The position numbers and the translations under genes are program-made. A stretch of DNA of 64,000 bases from Salvia splendens. Lineage: Eukaryota > Streptophyta > Magnoliopsida > Lamiales > Lamiaceae. Within the stretch, counting starts at the first letter, position 1. Each line of letters begins with the position of its first letter. Positions 22,001 through 33,740 of this stretch are shown piece by piece. A model generated the notes under the pieces. That model saw only the letters and a list, made by a program, of their open reading frames with translations. It had not been told where the DNA came from and searched no databases. The stretch covers positions 12,872,729 through 12,936,728 of the forward strand of contig NC_056038.1 in NCBI RefSeq assembly GCF_004379255.2. The letters run 5' to 3'.

Positions 22001-23185
22001 CATGTATTATGATAATAGCTAAATTCCATAAATGTTGGTTACATCTTAGCAGTGTTTGAAATTTCTCTTATTTACGACCAATGTACCAAAATATTGTTCT
22101 TGCGTCAATCTTTAGTTTTCTTGACACAAGCTATAGTTGAAATTATTATTTCATTAAACAGCTTCAATTGAATTTTAGGCGACACATATCTATATTCGTG
22201 TAACAGTAATTGGTGGTTGTCTTCTTCTTCTTCATTGCATATAGACGTGGAGTATCTTTTTTCCACTTGATTTCTCAAATAATGTAGTGTTGGAATGTAA
22301 CGGGAGTAAATTTTAGTGCTTTAATCTTTTTCTGACATTTTTTTTACTTTTTTTTAGAAATCAGACATTAAATTTAAATAAACTCTAATGATTTGGGCAT
22401 GTAACATATTGATAATTTTATTCTTAAGCATTTGCTCTTGTGGTTTCTTCTGCGTCTCAGTTAGCCTGTTAATGCAGTCGTATTAATGACAACTATTAAC
22501 GCATTAGTCCATCTCCAATAGTACTACAAAACATAAAGTGCAGTAGAAAAATACATTTATTTTTAAGTTTATACTAAAACTATATCAATACATTTTTCAA
22601 ATTTTGATTTATTGCATTCAAGTCTAAATCATTTTATATTTATCAAAATAGAAAAAAAGGAAGGAAGGGGAAGAGATGTAAAAATACACAGAGATAGAAA
22701 ACTTATAAGAAGCGCAGCGTTTCAACAGCTAGGAGAAGAAGATATGAAAATAACGTAATATAATTTTATTAATATTTGGTCAGTAATTAATTAGTGGGTT
22801 AGCCCATATTAGTATAATACACATTTTATTGATTAGTTAAAAATACTTCACGTTTTAGTTTTTTTCTAAATTAACAAATATAAATATTAATTAGTTATGC
22901 CTATTAATATTGATTAGTTATGCTTTAGTAAATTACTACATAATTTGGTAGCTTTTAAATTTTTAATATTAAGGATTGGTTTATTTTAGTTTAAAAATGG
23001 ACACGATCTTTGATTTTAAAGTAATATTATGCCTAATGTCCAATATCAAACTAAATATGCTCAAATATAAATGACAAACACAGATTTTGCATGTTTTTAA
23101 GGGGCTAGATTTGACTTGTTTTAAATGTCGATCATGCAAATTATGTTCTTAAATTGCATATGTTATACATATCGGTACAGGGGCG
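22001..23185 (+). repeat. dispersed repeat, copy 1
   Basis: Begins near TGTATTATGATAATAGCTAA and ends near CATATGTTATACAT. The same sequence recurs in direct orientation at 47925-49390 with scattered differences. Non-coding and without obvious terminal repeats, so the element type is unknown. This copy lies where middle exons of the MYG1-like gene would be expected and lacks the Stowaway present in copy 2 (empty site at about 22575). Confidence 0.8.
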
Positions 23186-23289
23186 GACACACGTTCATGG
23201 AGGGTAGGGCTTAAGCCCTTACCCAATTTTTCTTTTCAAGTTTTTTGCTATTGTTAAAATTTTCAAAACTTTTGAAATGTATCTTTGAC

Positions 23290-23356
23290 TTTCCTATACA
23301 CTCATTCCTTAATCTAGCCGAAAAGGAAATGAGCGAGTAGCCCGGGACGGAGGGAG
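23290..23356. mobile_element. Stowaway remnant
   Basis: The right end GGGACGGAGGGAG-TA is intact and is preceded by an inverted pair (CTCATTCCTT and AAGGAAATGAG). The left terminal repeat is lost. Just upstream (about 23178) CAGGGGCGGACACACG resembles a hAT end, also without partner. Confidence 0.45.
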
Positions 23357-23437
23357 TATAAGAAAATAACTACGAAAACTGAAAATGTTAAGGAACAAAA
23401 ACAAGATTCTAGAAAATGCCAAGAGATGAATAACCTC

Positions 23438-25120
23438 GGGTTTTTTCTTTTTTTGTTCTAGAATAGAGATATCATTCCTTGAGTGTACTGAACTTTTTTT
23501 TTATTCCGTGTTTGGGAGAGACGCATGACCCTCATGCGTCTCCTTTTAATGAAACGCATGACGGATATGCGTCTTTCATAGAGACGCATGTCCCACACGC
23601 GTCTCTCATTTTTTTTAATTTTTTTTGAACGACGCATGACCCTCATGCGTCTTAGAGAGAGACGCATAAGGCTCATGCGTCTCTAAATATATACAGATTG
23701 CTATTTGAAGAGATAAATTGTACTGTGACAGGTCTATAAGTCTAGCACGGGGCAGGTTGTCCAAGGGGGCAGGTTTTGCAGAAATTGGGGAAAAGTGGAA
23801 GGGGGCAGGTTTTGCAGACAGGTCTACAAGTCTAAAATATGGAAAATTGGCTATAATATATATCATCAGAATTTATGATTTTTTTCTATCATAATTTAAG
23901 TATGTGGGTATACCAAAATTTAACCAATAATTTTAAAGACCAATAATCATTTTCAAATTATTTTGTTGGATTCATATCTTGTTAAAAAAATAAAAGTAGG
24001 GACGTTTCGTTAATGAAAATGAAATTAAATAATTTCATAATTTCGGTTCGGGTGAACATATATTTTACTCCATAATTTCGGTTCGGTGAACATATATTTT
24101 GCTCTAAATAAAAATAAATATTGAATAATAATTAAATAAGTTATTAATTTATGTAGAATTAGTTAATCGTTTTACAAAACCTAAAAATCATATACATTTT
24201 CTTAATCCATGTGGGAAAACACAACTAAGAAACATAATATGTTAGCTTTCCCTAATTAATCATATAACTATGGTAAAGATTCATATGAGATAAGATGTAT
24301 CATACTCATAAATAATCCCAAGTTATGTCACTATGTTGTGAGTACTTCTTAATTAATTTAAATTTAAATATGTGCCTCTTGATAAGCAAAATACGAGTAT
24401 AAAAGAAGACATTATATTTATGTTATTAATCAAGTACTTTTAGGCATAAGTTTCTATGATTAAACACTTTATTTAGGCTATTTAACAAGCTAAAGTACAG
24501 TGCAATTTTTAATTTAAAATTGAACATATAAAGCAAAATAATATTTAGGCAGAACGCATATGAAATTTAAAATGAAACTCGAGAATGCTAAAAAAACACA
24601 TTCAGAAAGCAACTAATGAATACAACTGTTAAGATTAGCCTATCACGAATCGATTCACACACTATTTATATCCTTAACTGCGTACTAAAATTTATAGTAC
24701 TCCTCAATCCAATGGTAAATTATAGTAGCAGTAAATTTCACTGCTCTCACATTAAAAAATTTCTCACTCTTCCACTTTTCCCCAATTTCTGCAAAACCTG
24801 CCCTCCTTGGACAACCTGCCCCCCTTGTGCTAGACTTGTAGACCTGTCACAGTATTCGTACAATTTATCTCTCCAAATATCAATCTGTATGTATTTAGAG
24901 ACGCATGAGGGTCATGCGTCGTTCAAAAAAAATTGAAAAAAATGAGAGACGCATGTCCCTCATGCGTCTCTATGAAAGACGCATCTCCGTCATGCGTTTC
25001 AAGTTTCATTAAAAGGAGATATATGAGGGTCATGCGTCTCTCCCAAACACGGAATAAAAAAAAAGGTCAGTACACTCAAGGAATGATATCTCTATTCTAG
25101 AACAAAAAAAGAAAAAACTC
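23438..25120. mobile_element. non-autonomous Mutator-like element, 1.68 kb, long TIRs
   Basis: Flanked by the 10-bp direct repeat GAATAACCTC (23428-23437 and 25121-25130), the target length of Mutator-like elements. TIRs of roughly 350 bp (left about 23438-23800, right about 24757-25120) start GGGTTTTTTC and GAGTTTTTTC and carry many GACGCATG/CATGCGTC inverted words. The AT-rich centre has no transposase. It is inserted 7 bp past the exon 3 donor of the MYG1-like gene. Confidence 0.85.
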
Positions 25121-25979
25121 GAATAACCTCCATGAAGTTCTTGTAAACTGCAAGAAACAACCGCTGAACGTCGGGATGGTCTTCATCAACTTGAAGCTCC
25201 TTAGCAATTATCTCTTTCCCAAAATGCTACAAATAAGAAAGTTAGAAACACAAACACAAACAAAAAGAGCAATAATCAAACTAAAACAATCGAACAAAAC
25301 TAAGAGATTTTGTATATAAAAAATGTGCAAATTATATACCACATTGAAATGACATGTATGCAAAGTAAAAATTCCCCGAAAAAGGGGAAGATTACCTTGT
25401 AAACAAGACCAGCACTACTGAGCTTAGTATTAAAGCCATGACCAAAAATCTCTTCAAAAGCCTTCTGGTGATGATCATAGCGGTGTTTGGCGGGGTCGTA
25501 AACCCCACCCACATCCAGCACAGCGTCCAGAGTTTCAAGAACCTAACACAGGCATTTCATCAAACAGAAGCCGCACCAAAAACAACAGCGGATAAAATAT
25601 TCCGGAATAAAACGCACCTTGGGGTCGCGGGAGCGGACGATGTGAGCTTGGGAGAAGTTGTTGGTGAGGCGGATCATGAAGCAGCCGAGGGCTTCGTCGC
25701 AGTGGAAGCTTCCGTTGTGAGTACCCACACGCTTAACGGACATGAGTGCGAGGCTACGGCGGAGTAGAGAAAGCTGGAAGGGGAAGAGGAGACGATTGGT
25801 GTCGAGAAATTTGGTTGAAAATGCTTTGATTTTGAACATGCCTTTAGGTATTCAAAATGAAAAGCAAAATTATGTGAAAATAGGTCCATATGAAAAGCCC
25901 AAATCCAATCATTTGAAACATTTTGCTTGTTTCAAACGAAGCAACCCATTAATCAAATAAGTTAAAAATAAAGTAGATA

Positions 25980-26247
25980 CTCCCTCCGTCCGGCAATAGG
26001 AGTCCCGGTTGACCATTTTCATCCGTCTAGCATTAGGAGTCCCGTTTAGACATTTCCATAAAAAGTGAAATAAAAATATTATAAAATAAAACACTAAAAA
26101 GCACAAGTAAAAACACATCTAAAGAATAAAGTAAATAATAATGCAAATGGGTCCACCTTCCATTATCACACATTCCAATTATTACACACTCAAACATTTC
26201 TTAAAACCCGCACTCAACTCAACCGGGACTCCTAATGCCGGACGGAG
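25980..26247. mobile_element. Stowaway MITE
   Basis: The ends CTCCCTCCGTCCGGCAATAG and (inverse) CTCCGTCCGGCATTAG lie between TA dinucleotides (25978-25979, 26248-26249). AGGAGTCCCGGTT follows at each end. Located about 140 bp upstream of the MYG1-like start. Confidence 0.88.
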
Positions 26248-26249
26248 TA

Positions 26250-26749
26250 TTAAATTGTTTCTATTTTTTATTATGAGTCATCTTGGTTGGGACAAATTAA
26301 AAATGAAAGTATGTCATCTTCGTTGGGACGAAAGAAGTGCTACTTTTAGTAATGAAAGTAGTAGGAGTACTCATTTCTAATGGCTTTTTCTACCAACTTT
26401 CTATTACGCATTTTAAAATCCGAGTGAAGTCAACATAAACATTTAACGGTAGACAAAAAGTACTATTTTCAAATTTCACATGGTACATCAAAAATTATTT
26501 TCGAGACTATGAAATTTGTAAATGACAAAGATCTAAAATTTGTGTGAACCTAGCAGACCGTTGACATGTCTCTACTCACTGCTTCTACTCCAACTTTTGC
26601 ATTTTGCATTTTGCATTTTGCATTCTTGACATATTTTAAGCTTGTTTTCTATTAATGAAATGATCAGACAACTAATTGACAGGAATGCAGACAATGTCAA
26701 ACTAAAATAAAGCAATAATCAATCAAATCTTGTTAAGTTTAACCCCCTA
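26250..26749. other. intergenic, MITE-derived words and a TTTTGCA microsatellite
   Basis: Includes inverted CATCTT(G/C)GTTGGGAC words from a decayed MITE (26270-26360) and four tandem GCATTTT units near 26595-26625. No coding signature. Confidence 0.45.
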
Positions 26750-27380
26750 GAGCATCCCCATCCATAATCTTTGGCAAGAGCATGTATATGAGCCCGAACC
26801 ACGTTTATTCATTTTTAACTCCCTGCTCTTCTGCAAGAGCACAACACTCACATCCGTGCTCTTCCGCAAGAGCATGCTCTTACACCATTCAAGGGTCCCA
26901 CCATTCTATTATTCAAATACTTCAATTACTAAAAACATTTACACATATTAAAATGCATTCAAAATATCCGAAATACTATTACAAATTACTAAAAAGTTAA
27001 AAATTACATAATTTAAATCCTAAAAATAAAATTACATAATTAAAATCCTAAAAATTGAGATTGAGAGAGTTGTTTGATGTAGTATGTTTTTTTGTGTTGA
27101 AATGGGAGTATTTATAGATAAAAGTGTGAATTTTTAGTAAAATAATGAAAAAATAAACTAAAAGTGGGAAAAAGGATATATTTTATTGGGAAGTGGGAAA
27201 ATGTTTTTTTTTTATTAAATCTGAATTTTTCAGATTACTCGTGCTCTTGCCATCGGCACGGACGTGCTCTTCGGCAAGAGTTTGACCGTGCCTTCGACAA
27301 GAGCGCAGCGTCGAGCACGGACGTGCACTTGCCGACGGCAAGAGCACAGCTCTTCCGCAAGAGCATCGATGCGGATGCTC
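26750..27380. mobile_element. PIF/Harbinger-like MITE
   Basis: Terminal repeats GAGCATCCCCATCC and (inverse of the right) GAGCATCCGCATCG with CTA and TAA at the borders, consistent with a mutated 3-bp TWA target. Both subterminal regions are full of GCAAGAGCA/TGCTCTTGC inverted words. A TATA-like GAGTATTTATAG lies near 27105. No transposase. Confidence 0.7.
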
Positions 27381-27392
27381 TAAAAACTAGTA

Positions 27393-27591
27393 CTCCCTTC
27401 GTCCCATAAAAGATGTCACACTTGTGGGACAACACGAGATTTTATGAGGTTTTATTTTTTATGTTAGGTGGAAAAATAAAATAAAATATTTAAATTATTT
27501 TGAGAGAGAACTTTTTCTAAATATGGAAATGTGACATCTTTAATGGGACAAACTATAAAGTAAAGTGAGACATCTTTTATGGGACAGAGAG
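27393..27591. mobile_element. Stowaway MITE
   Basis: The ends CTCCCTTCGTCCCATAAAAG and (inverse) CTCTCTGTCCCATAAAAG are flanked by TA. It lies about 10 bp after the preceding MITE. Confidence 0.85.
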
Positions 27592-27870
27592 TACTAGTAA
27601 AATTCATGCGGAACGATTGTCCAATGCACAAGAATATGGTATTGGGAAACTTGTCAGTGCTAGGTCTCATATTGCTAGTTTGGATAGGCACAATTGTGCT
27701 TCCCCAGGACTTAACCAAACTCTGGGTGCTTAAGATTTTCTTTGTTAGCGTGTGTGTATATATATATATATTGCAGCAAAAAAGGCGATTCCGTCGCCTT
27801 GGCGGCCCCCACACTCCGGCCCGACATGAGGTGAGAAGGTTCAATCAGGGTATATATATATATATATATA
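27592..27870. other. spacer between MITEs with (TA)n tracts
   Basis: Unassigned sequence with (TA)n at 27756-27770 and 27851-27870, and between them a short GC-rich segment (about 27780-27840). No gene recognised. Confidence 0.4.
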
Positions 27871-28143
27871 ATCCTAGGGATGTATTCATTTCCTTTTTGT
27901 ATCTTTTGTTCTTTGTTCTTTTTAATCTCAGCCTCATGATATTGTCATCCGACGGTTAGATTGGTGATACGTGTCATTTAATAATGCAGATTTTCAGTTG
28001 AATAATGCACACCGACTAATAATGCACCATTATAGTGTAATAATGCAGATCATCTGGACCGTTGATGAATGAGATCTAACGGCTCATATTAAGAAGAATA
28101 AAGGATCTAAGGGATGAATAGGAGAATAACGCTCCCCTATAAT

Positions 28144-28145
<2 letters not shown>
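27871..28145. mobile_element. TA-microsatellite-flanked element E1
   Basis: Bounded by (TA)n on both sides. The left end (CTAGGGATGTATTCATTTCC) and the inverse of the right end (GGGGAGCGTTATTCTCCTATTCA truncated here) are imperfect inverted repeats. The interior has repeated TAATAATGCA words. First unit of a seven-element chain. Confidence 0.6.
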
Positions 28146-28187
<42 letters not shown>

Positions 28188-28190
<3 letters not shown>

Positions 28191-30507
28191 GTGCGTTATA
28201 TTGATAACCCCTAAATATCGTAATAACTCTATAACTAAATCTGGACCTCACATTTTTAAAATCACGCGGTTGAGATTCAAACTTAGATTTACTTCATAAA
28301 AAAAAGGCGGAGGGGTAAAACTGTCATTTCGCTCATGATAAAATTTACGTATCCAAATTTCGCTCATTTAATTTCTGAATTTCGCTCATTTTATCAGTCA
28401 GTCCAAAGTATCATTTTATCAACTCATAGTATCATTCTATCCGGCAAAACTATCATTCTATGCAATAAACCTAACATAATCGGCACAATACATAATATAC
28501 AAACCTACAAAATAGTAAACGTATCATTTTATCAACTCAGAGTATCATTTTTATAAGGTTTCTGTCATTTTATCCGCTTAGATTATCATTTTATCAGGTA
28601 AAAGTATCATTTTATTAAACAAAAATGTCATTTTATACACCAAAAATACCTATCATTCTATCGGCTGAAAGTATCATTCTACCCGGCAAAACTATCATTC
28701 TATCGGCTGAAAATATCATTCTATCCGGCAAAACTATCATTTTATGCAGTAAACCTAACATTTATAAGCTAAAAGTATCATTTTATCAACTCAGAGTATC
28801 ATTCTATCCGGAAAAACTATCATTTTTATAAGGTTTCTGTCATTTTATCCGCTTAGATTATCATTTTATCAGGTAAAAGTATCATTTTATTAAACAAAAA
28901 TGTCATTTTATACACCAAAAATACCTATCATTCTATCGGCTGAAAGTATCATTCTACCCGGCAAAACTATCATTTTATGCAGTAAACCTAACATTTATAA
29001 GCTAAAAGTATCATTTTATCAACTCAGAGTATCATTCTATCCGGAAAAACTATCATTCTATGCAATAAACCTAACATATATCATTTTATCATTTTATCAT
29101 TTTATCAGTCAGTCAAAAGTATCATTTTATCAACTCAGAGTATCATTCTATCCGGCAAAACTATCATTCTATCCGGCAAAACTATCATTTTATCCGCCAA
29201 AGGTATCATTTTATCAACTAAAGTATCATTCTATCTGCTGTGAGTATCATTTTATCATTTTATCAGTCAAAAGTATCATTTTATCAACTCAGAGTATCAT
29301 TCTATCCGTCAAAACTATCATTCTATGCAATAAACCTATATTTTATCATTTTATCATTTTACGTGATATTTGGCGAAATTCAGAGTATCATTTTATCATT
29401 CAGAGTATCATTTTATCAACTCAGAGTATCATTCTATCCGGCAAAACTATCATTCTATGCAATAAACCTATCATTTTATCATTTTATCATTTTATCAGTC
29501 AGTCAAAAGTATCATTTATCAACTCAGAGTATCATTCTATCCGGCAAAATTATCATTCTATGCAATAAACCTAACATAATCGGCACAATACATAATATAC
29601 AAACCTACAAAGCAGTAAACGTATCATTTTATCAACTCAGAGTATCAATTTTATAAGGTTTCTGTCATTTTATCCGCTTAGATTATCAGGTAAAAGTATC
29701 ATTTTATTAAACAAAATGTCATTTTATACACCAAAAATACCTATCATTCTATCGGCTGAAAGTATCATTCTACCCGCCAAAACTATCATTCTATCGGCTG
29801 AAAGTATCATTCTATCCGGCAAAACTATCATTTATGCAGTAAACCTAACATTTATAAGCTAAAAGTATCATTTATCAACTCAGAGTATCATTCTATCCGG
29901 AAAAAACTATCATTCTATGCAATAAACCTAACATATATCATTTTATCATTTTATCAGTCAGTCAAAAGTATCATTTTATCAACTCAGAGTATCATTCTAT
30001 CCGGCAAAACTATCATTCTATGCAATAAACCTGTCATTTTATCATTTTACGTGATATTTGGCGAAATTCAGAGTATCATTTTATCAATCAAGAGTATCAT
30101 TTTATCAACTCAGAGTGTCATTCTATCCGGCAAAACTATCATTCTATGCAATAAACCTAACATATATCATTTTATCATTTACGTGATATTTGGCGAAATT
30201 CAGAAATTAAATGAGCGAAATGACATATTTACCCCTCCGCCTTTTTTTTATGAAGGTTGAGTATCATTCTATGCGGCAAGACTACCATTCTATGCAATAA
30301 ACCTAACATATATCATTTTATCATTTTATGTGATATTTGGCAAAATTCAGAAATTAAATGAGGGAAATGACATATTTACCCCTCCGGCTTTTTTTTTATG
30401 AAGTAAATCTAACTTTGAATCTCAGCCACAAGATTAGAAATATGTGCGGTCCAGATTTGGTTATAGGGTTATTACGAGATTTAGGGGTTATCATATGATC
30501 ACAACTC
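28188..30507. mobile_element. TA-microsatellite-flanked element E2 with large minisatellite
   Basis: Inserted between (TA)n tracts (28146-28187 and 30508-30531). Its ends are about 150-bp inverted repeats: left GGGGTGCGTTATATTGATAA, right inverse GAGTTGTGATCATATGATAA, both followed by AACCCCTAAAT and then TAAATCTGGACC. About 1.9 kb of the interior is a minisatellite. No transposase. Confidence 0.8.
28390..30310 (+). repeat. TATCATTYTATC minisatellite with higher-order structure
   Basis: Built from alternating short units all starting TATCATTTTATC or TATCATTCTATC, such as ...AACTCAGAG, ...CGGCAAAAC and TATGCAATAAACCTAACA. Blocks of more than 100 bp recur (about 28550-28690, 28824-28970, 29650-29780), so it is a higher-order array. 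Long open frames through it (ILS/FYQ-rich) only reflect the absence of stops in the unit. Confidence 0.9.
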
Positions 30508-30678
30508 TATATATATATATATATATATATAGGGTAATGATCTATGGCAAACACCTCTTAACCAAATAACTAGAGAACAAATCATAGCCACAAGATTAAG
30601 AAATCAAGGGCTAGTATTAATACAAGTAATTTTAGAATTTAGAATTTAAAGGAGAAATTAGTTCTCTCAATCACAAAT

Positions 30679-30885
30679 TTACTCCACAATAACAAGGCAG
30701 GGTATAATGGTCATTGCATAGCCAAATTTAGATAGGTGAAGGTCGAGGAGATCTCCGCCACTCGCCGGAGAAGGTGGATGGGAGACCGAAGGGGATTTCT
30801 TGAACGAAGGCGGATCGGTGTCGGATCTGGAGACGGAAGGGGATTTCCTGGTCTTGAAGAGCTTGTGGATTTTGGCGAGCTTCAT
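30679..30885 (-). pseudogene. gene-like fragment inside E3
   Basis: An ATG frame of 68 codons, MKLAKIHKLFKTRKSPSV followed by Ser/Pro-rich sequence (SDTDPPSFKKSPS). It is much GC-richer than the surroundings and has codon-like composition, suggesting a captured first exon. I do not recognise the source gene. The last ~18 residues run into AT-rich element sequence and are probably not original. Confidence 0.35.
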
Positions 30886-31505
30886 GGCGGAGTAATCGGT
30901 GTTGGTGATGGGTTTAAACAAATCATATCTATCTGTTCTAGGAGGAGGGCATTCAGGAAGAGAGATCCAAGTAGGATGTATAACTCAATTTGGCTCCAAA
31001 ATCAGCCGCCACACATAAGAAGAGAGGGAGGGCAGATTCAGGTTGAGGAATCCACGCTGCTACACATTCGACGCAGAACTCACATCGCCACATATCACAA
31101 TGGAGAGAATTTTCTTAGACAATGGTCGAAGATTCATTTCAACGCTGCTACTGTTCGGGAAGAATTTTATTGCTGCAATTCAGTAACCATGGATAGTTGC
31201 AAGGACAAACACTCATTTATTTACTTTTTTTAAATCATTCGAACTCACTGCTATTTTGCAAATTAGTTTCTTTCTTAGGGAAATCAGCTACCGTTATTAC
31301 TTGCAATGATTTTAGTTTATTGCTTTTAGTTTGAGCTGTCTTTCTCTCTCGACGAGTGCTATGGAGTCAACTTGTTAATGTATGATTTACTATCCAAGCG
31401 TATTTTGTTATTCACGTTATTTAAGTAGTTAGATTTATAGATGGTTTGTTTCCAAGCTTAAGACTCAGATATGAATTTATTATACCTATTGGTCAAGTAA
31501 AATCA

Positions 31506-32350
31506 GAATAAGACAAGTAAAATCAGAATAAGAGTGATGTGTTTTGTGAACAAGAGTGAAGTAAACTCATAATAAGAGTGATGTGTTTTGTGAACAAGAG
31601 TGAAGTAAACTCAAAATAAGAGTGATGTGTTTTGTGAACAAGAGTGAAGTAAAATCAAAGTAAGAGTGATGTGGCTTGTGAACAAGAGTGAAGTAAAATC
31701 ACAGTAAGAGTGATGTGTCTTGTGAACAAGAGTGAAGTAAAATCAGAATAAGAGTGACGTGTTTTGTGAACAATAGTGAAGTAAAATCAGAATAATAGTG
31801 ATGTGTTTTGTGAACAAGAGTGAAGTAAACTCAGAATAAGAGTGATGTGCTTTGTGAACAAGAGTGAAGTAAAATCAGAATAAGAGTGACGTGTTTTGTG
31901 AACAAGAGTGAAGTAAAATCAGAATAAGAGTGAATTAAAATTATGTTATAGTGACGTGTTTTGTAAACAACAATGAAGTAAAATAATACTAAGGGTGATG
32001 TATTTTGTTAACAAGAGTGAAGTAAACTCATGCTAATAGTGATGTGTTTTGTTAACAAGAGTGAAGTAAAATCATGCTAAGTGTGATGTGTGTTGTAAAC
32101 AAGAGTGAAGTAAAATCATGCTAAGAGTGATGTGTTTTGTAAACAATAGTGAAGTAAAACCATGCTAAGAGTGATGTGTTTTGTAAATAAGAGTGAATTA
32201 AAATCATGCTAAGAGTGATGTTTTTGTAAACAAGAGTGAAGTAAATTAATGCTAAGAGTGATGTTTTTGTAAACAATACGTGAAGTAAATTCATGCTAAG
32301 AGTGATGTGTTTTGTAAACAAGAGTGAAGTAAAATCATGCTAAGCGTGAT
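31506..32350 (+). repeat. 44-bp minisatellite array in E3
   Basis: About 19 units of AAGAGTGATGTGTTTTGTRA continuing as ACAAGAGTGAAGTAAAATCA plus four variable bases. The spacing is exactly 44 between well-aligned units. The two halves of the unit are themselves related (both contain AAGAGTGA). Confidence 0.92.
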
Positions 32351-33559
32351 ATGGGAATTATCCATATTTTTATAGAGTTATCCCAAATTTAAGATCATTC
32401 AAAATTTCCAAAATATTAAGCTTATTCAAAAATCCAACATGCATAGCTACACATCCAATTCTCCCACAATTATAGCGTCCATATTTACACCTTTATAGTA
32501 TGTAATTTCTAATTAAGTCCATCAATAATGCCAATAAAAACCCTTTGACTATATTTCTAATTTAGTCACTTTAGCTTTATGTACATTAAAAAAAATTCAA
32601 GACTACAAAGAGGAAAACGAAGTTCACCTCCTGTACAATTTCTTCGAAAATCAAGAAGCTGCCTTTCCCACATTACAATACATTAACGATTACAAATCAA
32701 ACAATTTAAATGTGAAAGTGAAAATTGATCAATTCTTATGCTTTGATGTGCATCAACTGATGATTGCCAACGTATATATACACTCACACTCATTTGCATC
32801 AACTGATGATTGCAACACAGAATCACTAAAAACTCACTCCGACTAATTCATCAAAATGCGCCGCCCCCCTTTCCTCCTCGGTCGACTCCATTATCCTCCA
32901 TCCTCTACCACCATCACCACTACATCCGCCTTCCACATCACCATCCTCCTAGGGCGGTTCCCCGGGTTGAGCAATTCAACTATTAAATTCACCCTATCCC
33001 TCTGCAACCCAAACACACCCTAATTTCATCAACAGATCATGGAATCGCGATTGGATGAAGTGATCAAGATTTGGAAGGAAAATTTGGAAGGAGATTTGAT
33101 CGCAGATTTGGAATGAGAAAGAAGAAACTGCGTAATTGATCGCAGGTTTAAATCTCAAATGTAATTTCCATAAATACCCTTCTCCTATTTTTATATTATT
33201 AAACTAAATAATATTTGTTCCATTAAGATGTGTGGCTGAGATTTGTTCTCTAGTTATACACTTAAGATTAGTTATATCTTGATCACTAACCTATATATAA
33301 TATATATATATATCTATATATAGTAGTGATCTATGGCAAATGCCTCTTAACCAAATAACTAGAGAACAAATCATAGCCACAAGATCAAAAAAATCAAGGG
33401 CTAGTATTAATTTTTGAATTTAATGAGATATTAGTTCCTTCAATCACAAATTTACTCCATAATAACAATGCAGGGGTATTATGGTCATTGCATAGCCAAT
33501 TGAATTAACTCCAAAATCAGGTTAGGGGCGAAAAATTGAATTCATTTGAAAACTGCGTC

Positions 33560-33740
33560 TTCTTCTCTTTTCTCCTCTTCTCTATTCGTCATCGTCATCG
33601 CCGATTAAACCGCATTCAAGCCATCGCCACCGCCGTCGCCGTAGCCGTCTGCCGTCGCTCTCTTCGGGCTGAACGTCAGCTTGGAATTCGGGATGCTGCT
33701 CCAATTGGCCTTACCTTCGATTTTGTTCCCGTAATTTGAA
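33560..33740 (+). other. GC-rich gene-like segment in E4
   Basis: An open frame rich in Arg/Ala (ATAVAVAVCRRSLRAERQLG) ending near 33739. It is distinctly GC-richer than its surroundings, like a captured 5' exon. No family recognised. Confidence 0.25.

Larger units (their letters stand above)
15375..25839 (-). pseudogene. MYG1: MYG1-like (UPF0160, DHH-type exonuclease family) gene, interrupted and lacking middle exons
   Basis: MYG1 proteins are DHH-type phosphoesterases reported as 3'-5' RNA exonucleases of nucleus and mitochondria. Recognised exons: 25618-25839 (start MFKIKAFSTKF, then VGTHNGSFHCDEALGCF), 25396-25542 (LDVGGVYDPAKHRYDHHQKA), 25128-25226 (HFGKEIIAKELQVDEDHPDV...), 21080-21151 (WKLHLFELEEEMKINPPIKY...), and 20720-20939 (DDRSKSWRVQA...FVHMSGFIGG...KAALK). 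All junctions are GT-AG and keep frame. About 100 residues expected between exon 3 and WKLHLF are not found in the 4 kb between them, which hold a MULE, a dispersed repeat, SINE-like and LTR-like pieces. A copia is inserted in the last exon at 20719/20720; the native stop TAA (15375-15377) is on its far side. The N-terminus of exon 1 looks like an organelle-targeting extension. Probably a pseudogene, unless the middle exons are too diverged to see. Confidence 0.82.
30532..33291. mobile_element. TA-microsatellite-flanked element E3, carries gene-like fragment and minisatellite
   Basis: Left end GGGTAATGATCTATGGCAAA; right end, read inversely, AGTGATCAAGATATAACTAA. Both reach ACTAGAGAACAAATC about 30 bp in. 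(TA)n lies on each side. Contains a minus-strand gene-like frame (30679-30885), a 44-bp minisatellite (31506-32350) and other GC-richer segments near 32870-32990. It shares both ends with E4 but has different cargo. Confidence 0.75.

Noticed and set aside
28900..29656. Long open frames (over 200 codons, ILS/FYQ-rich)
   Set aside because: They run through the TATCATT minisatellite; the unit lacks stops in several frames and the protein is only a repeat read-out.
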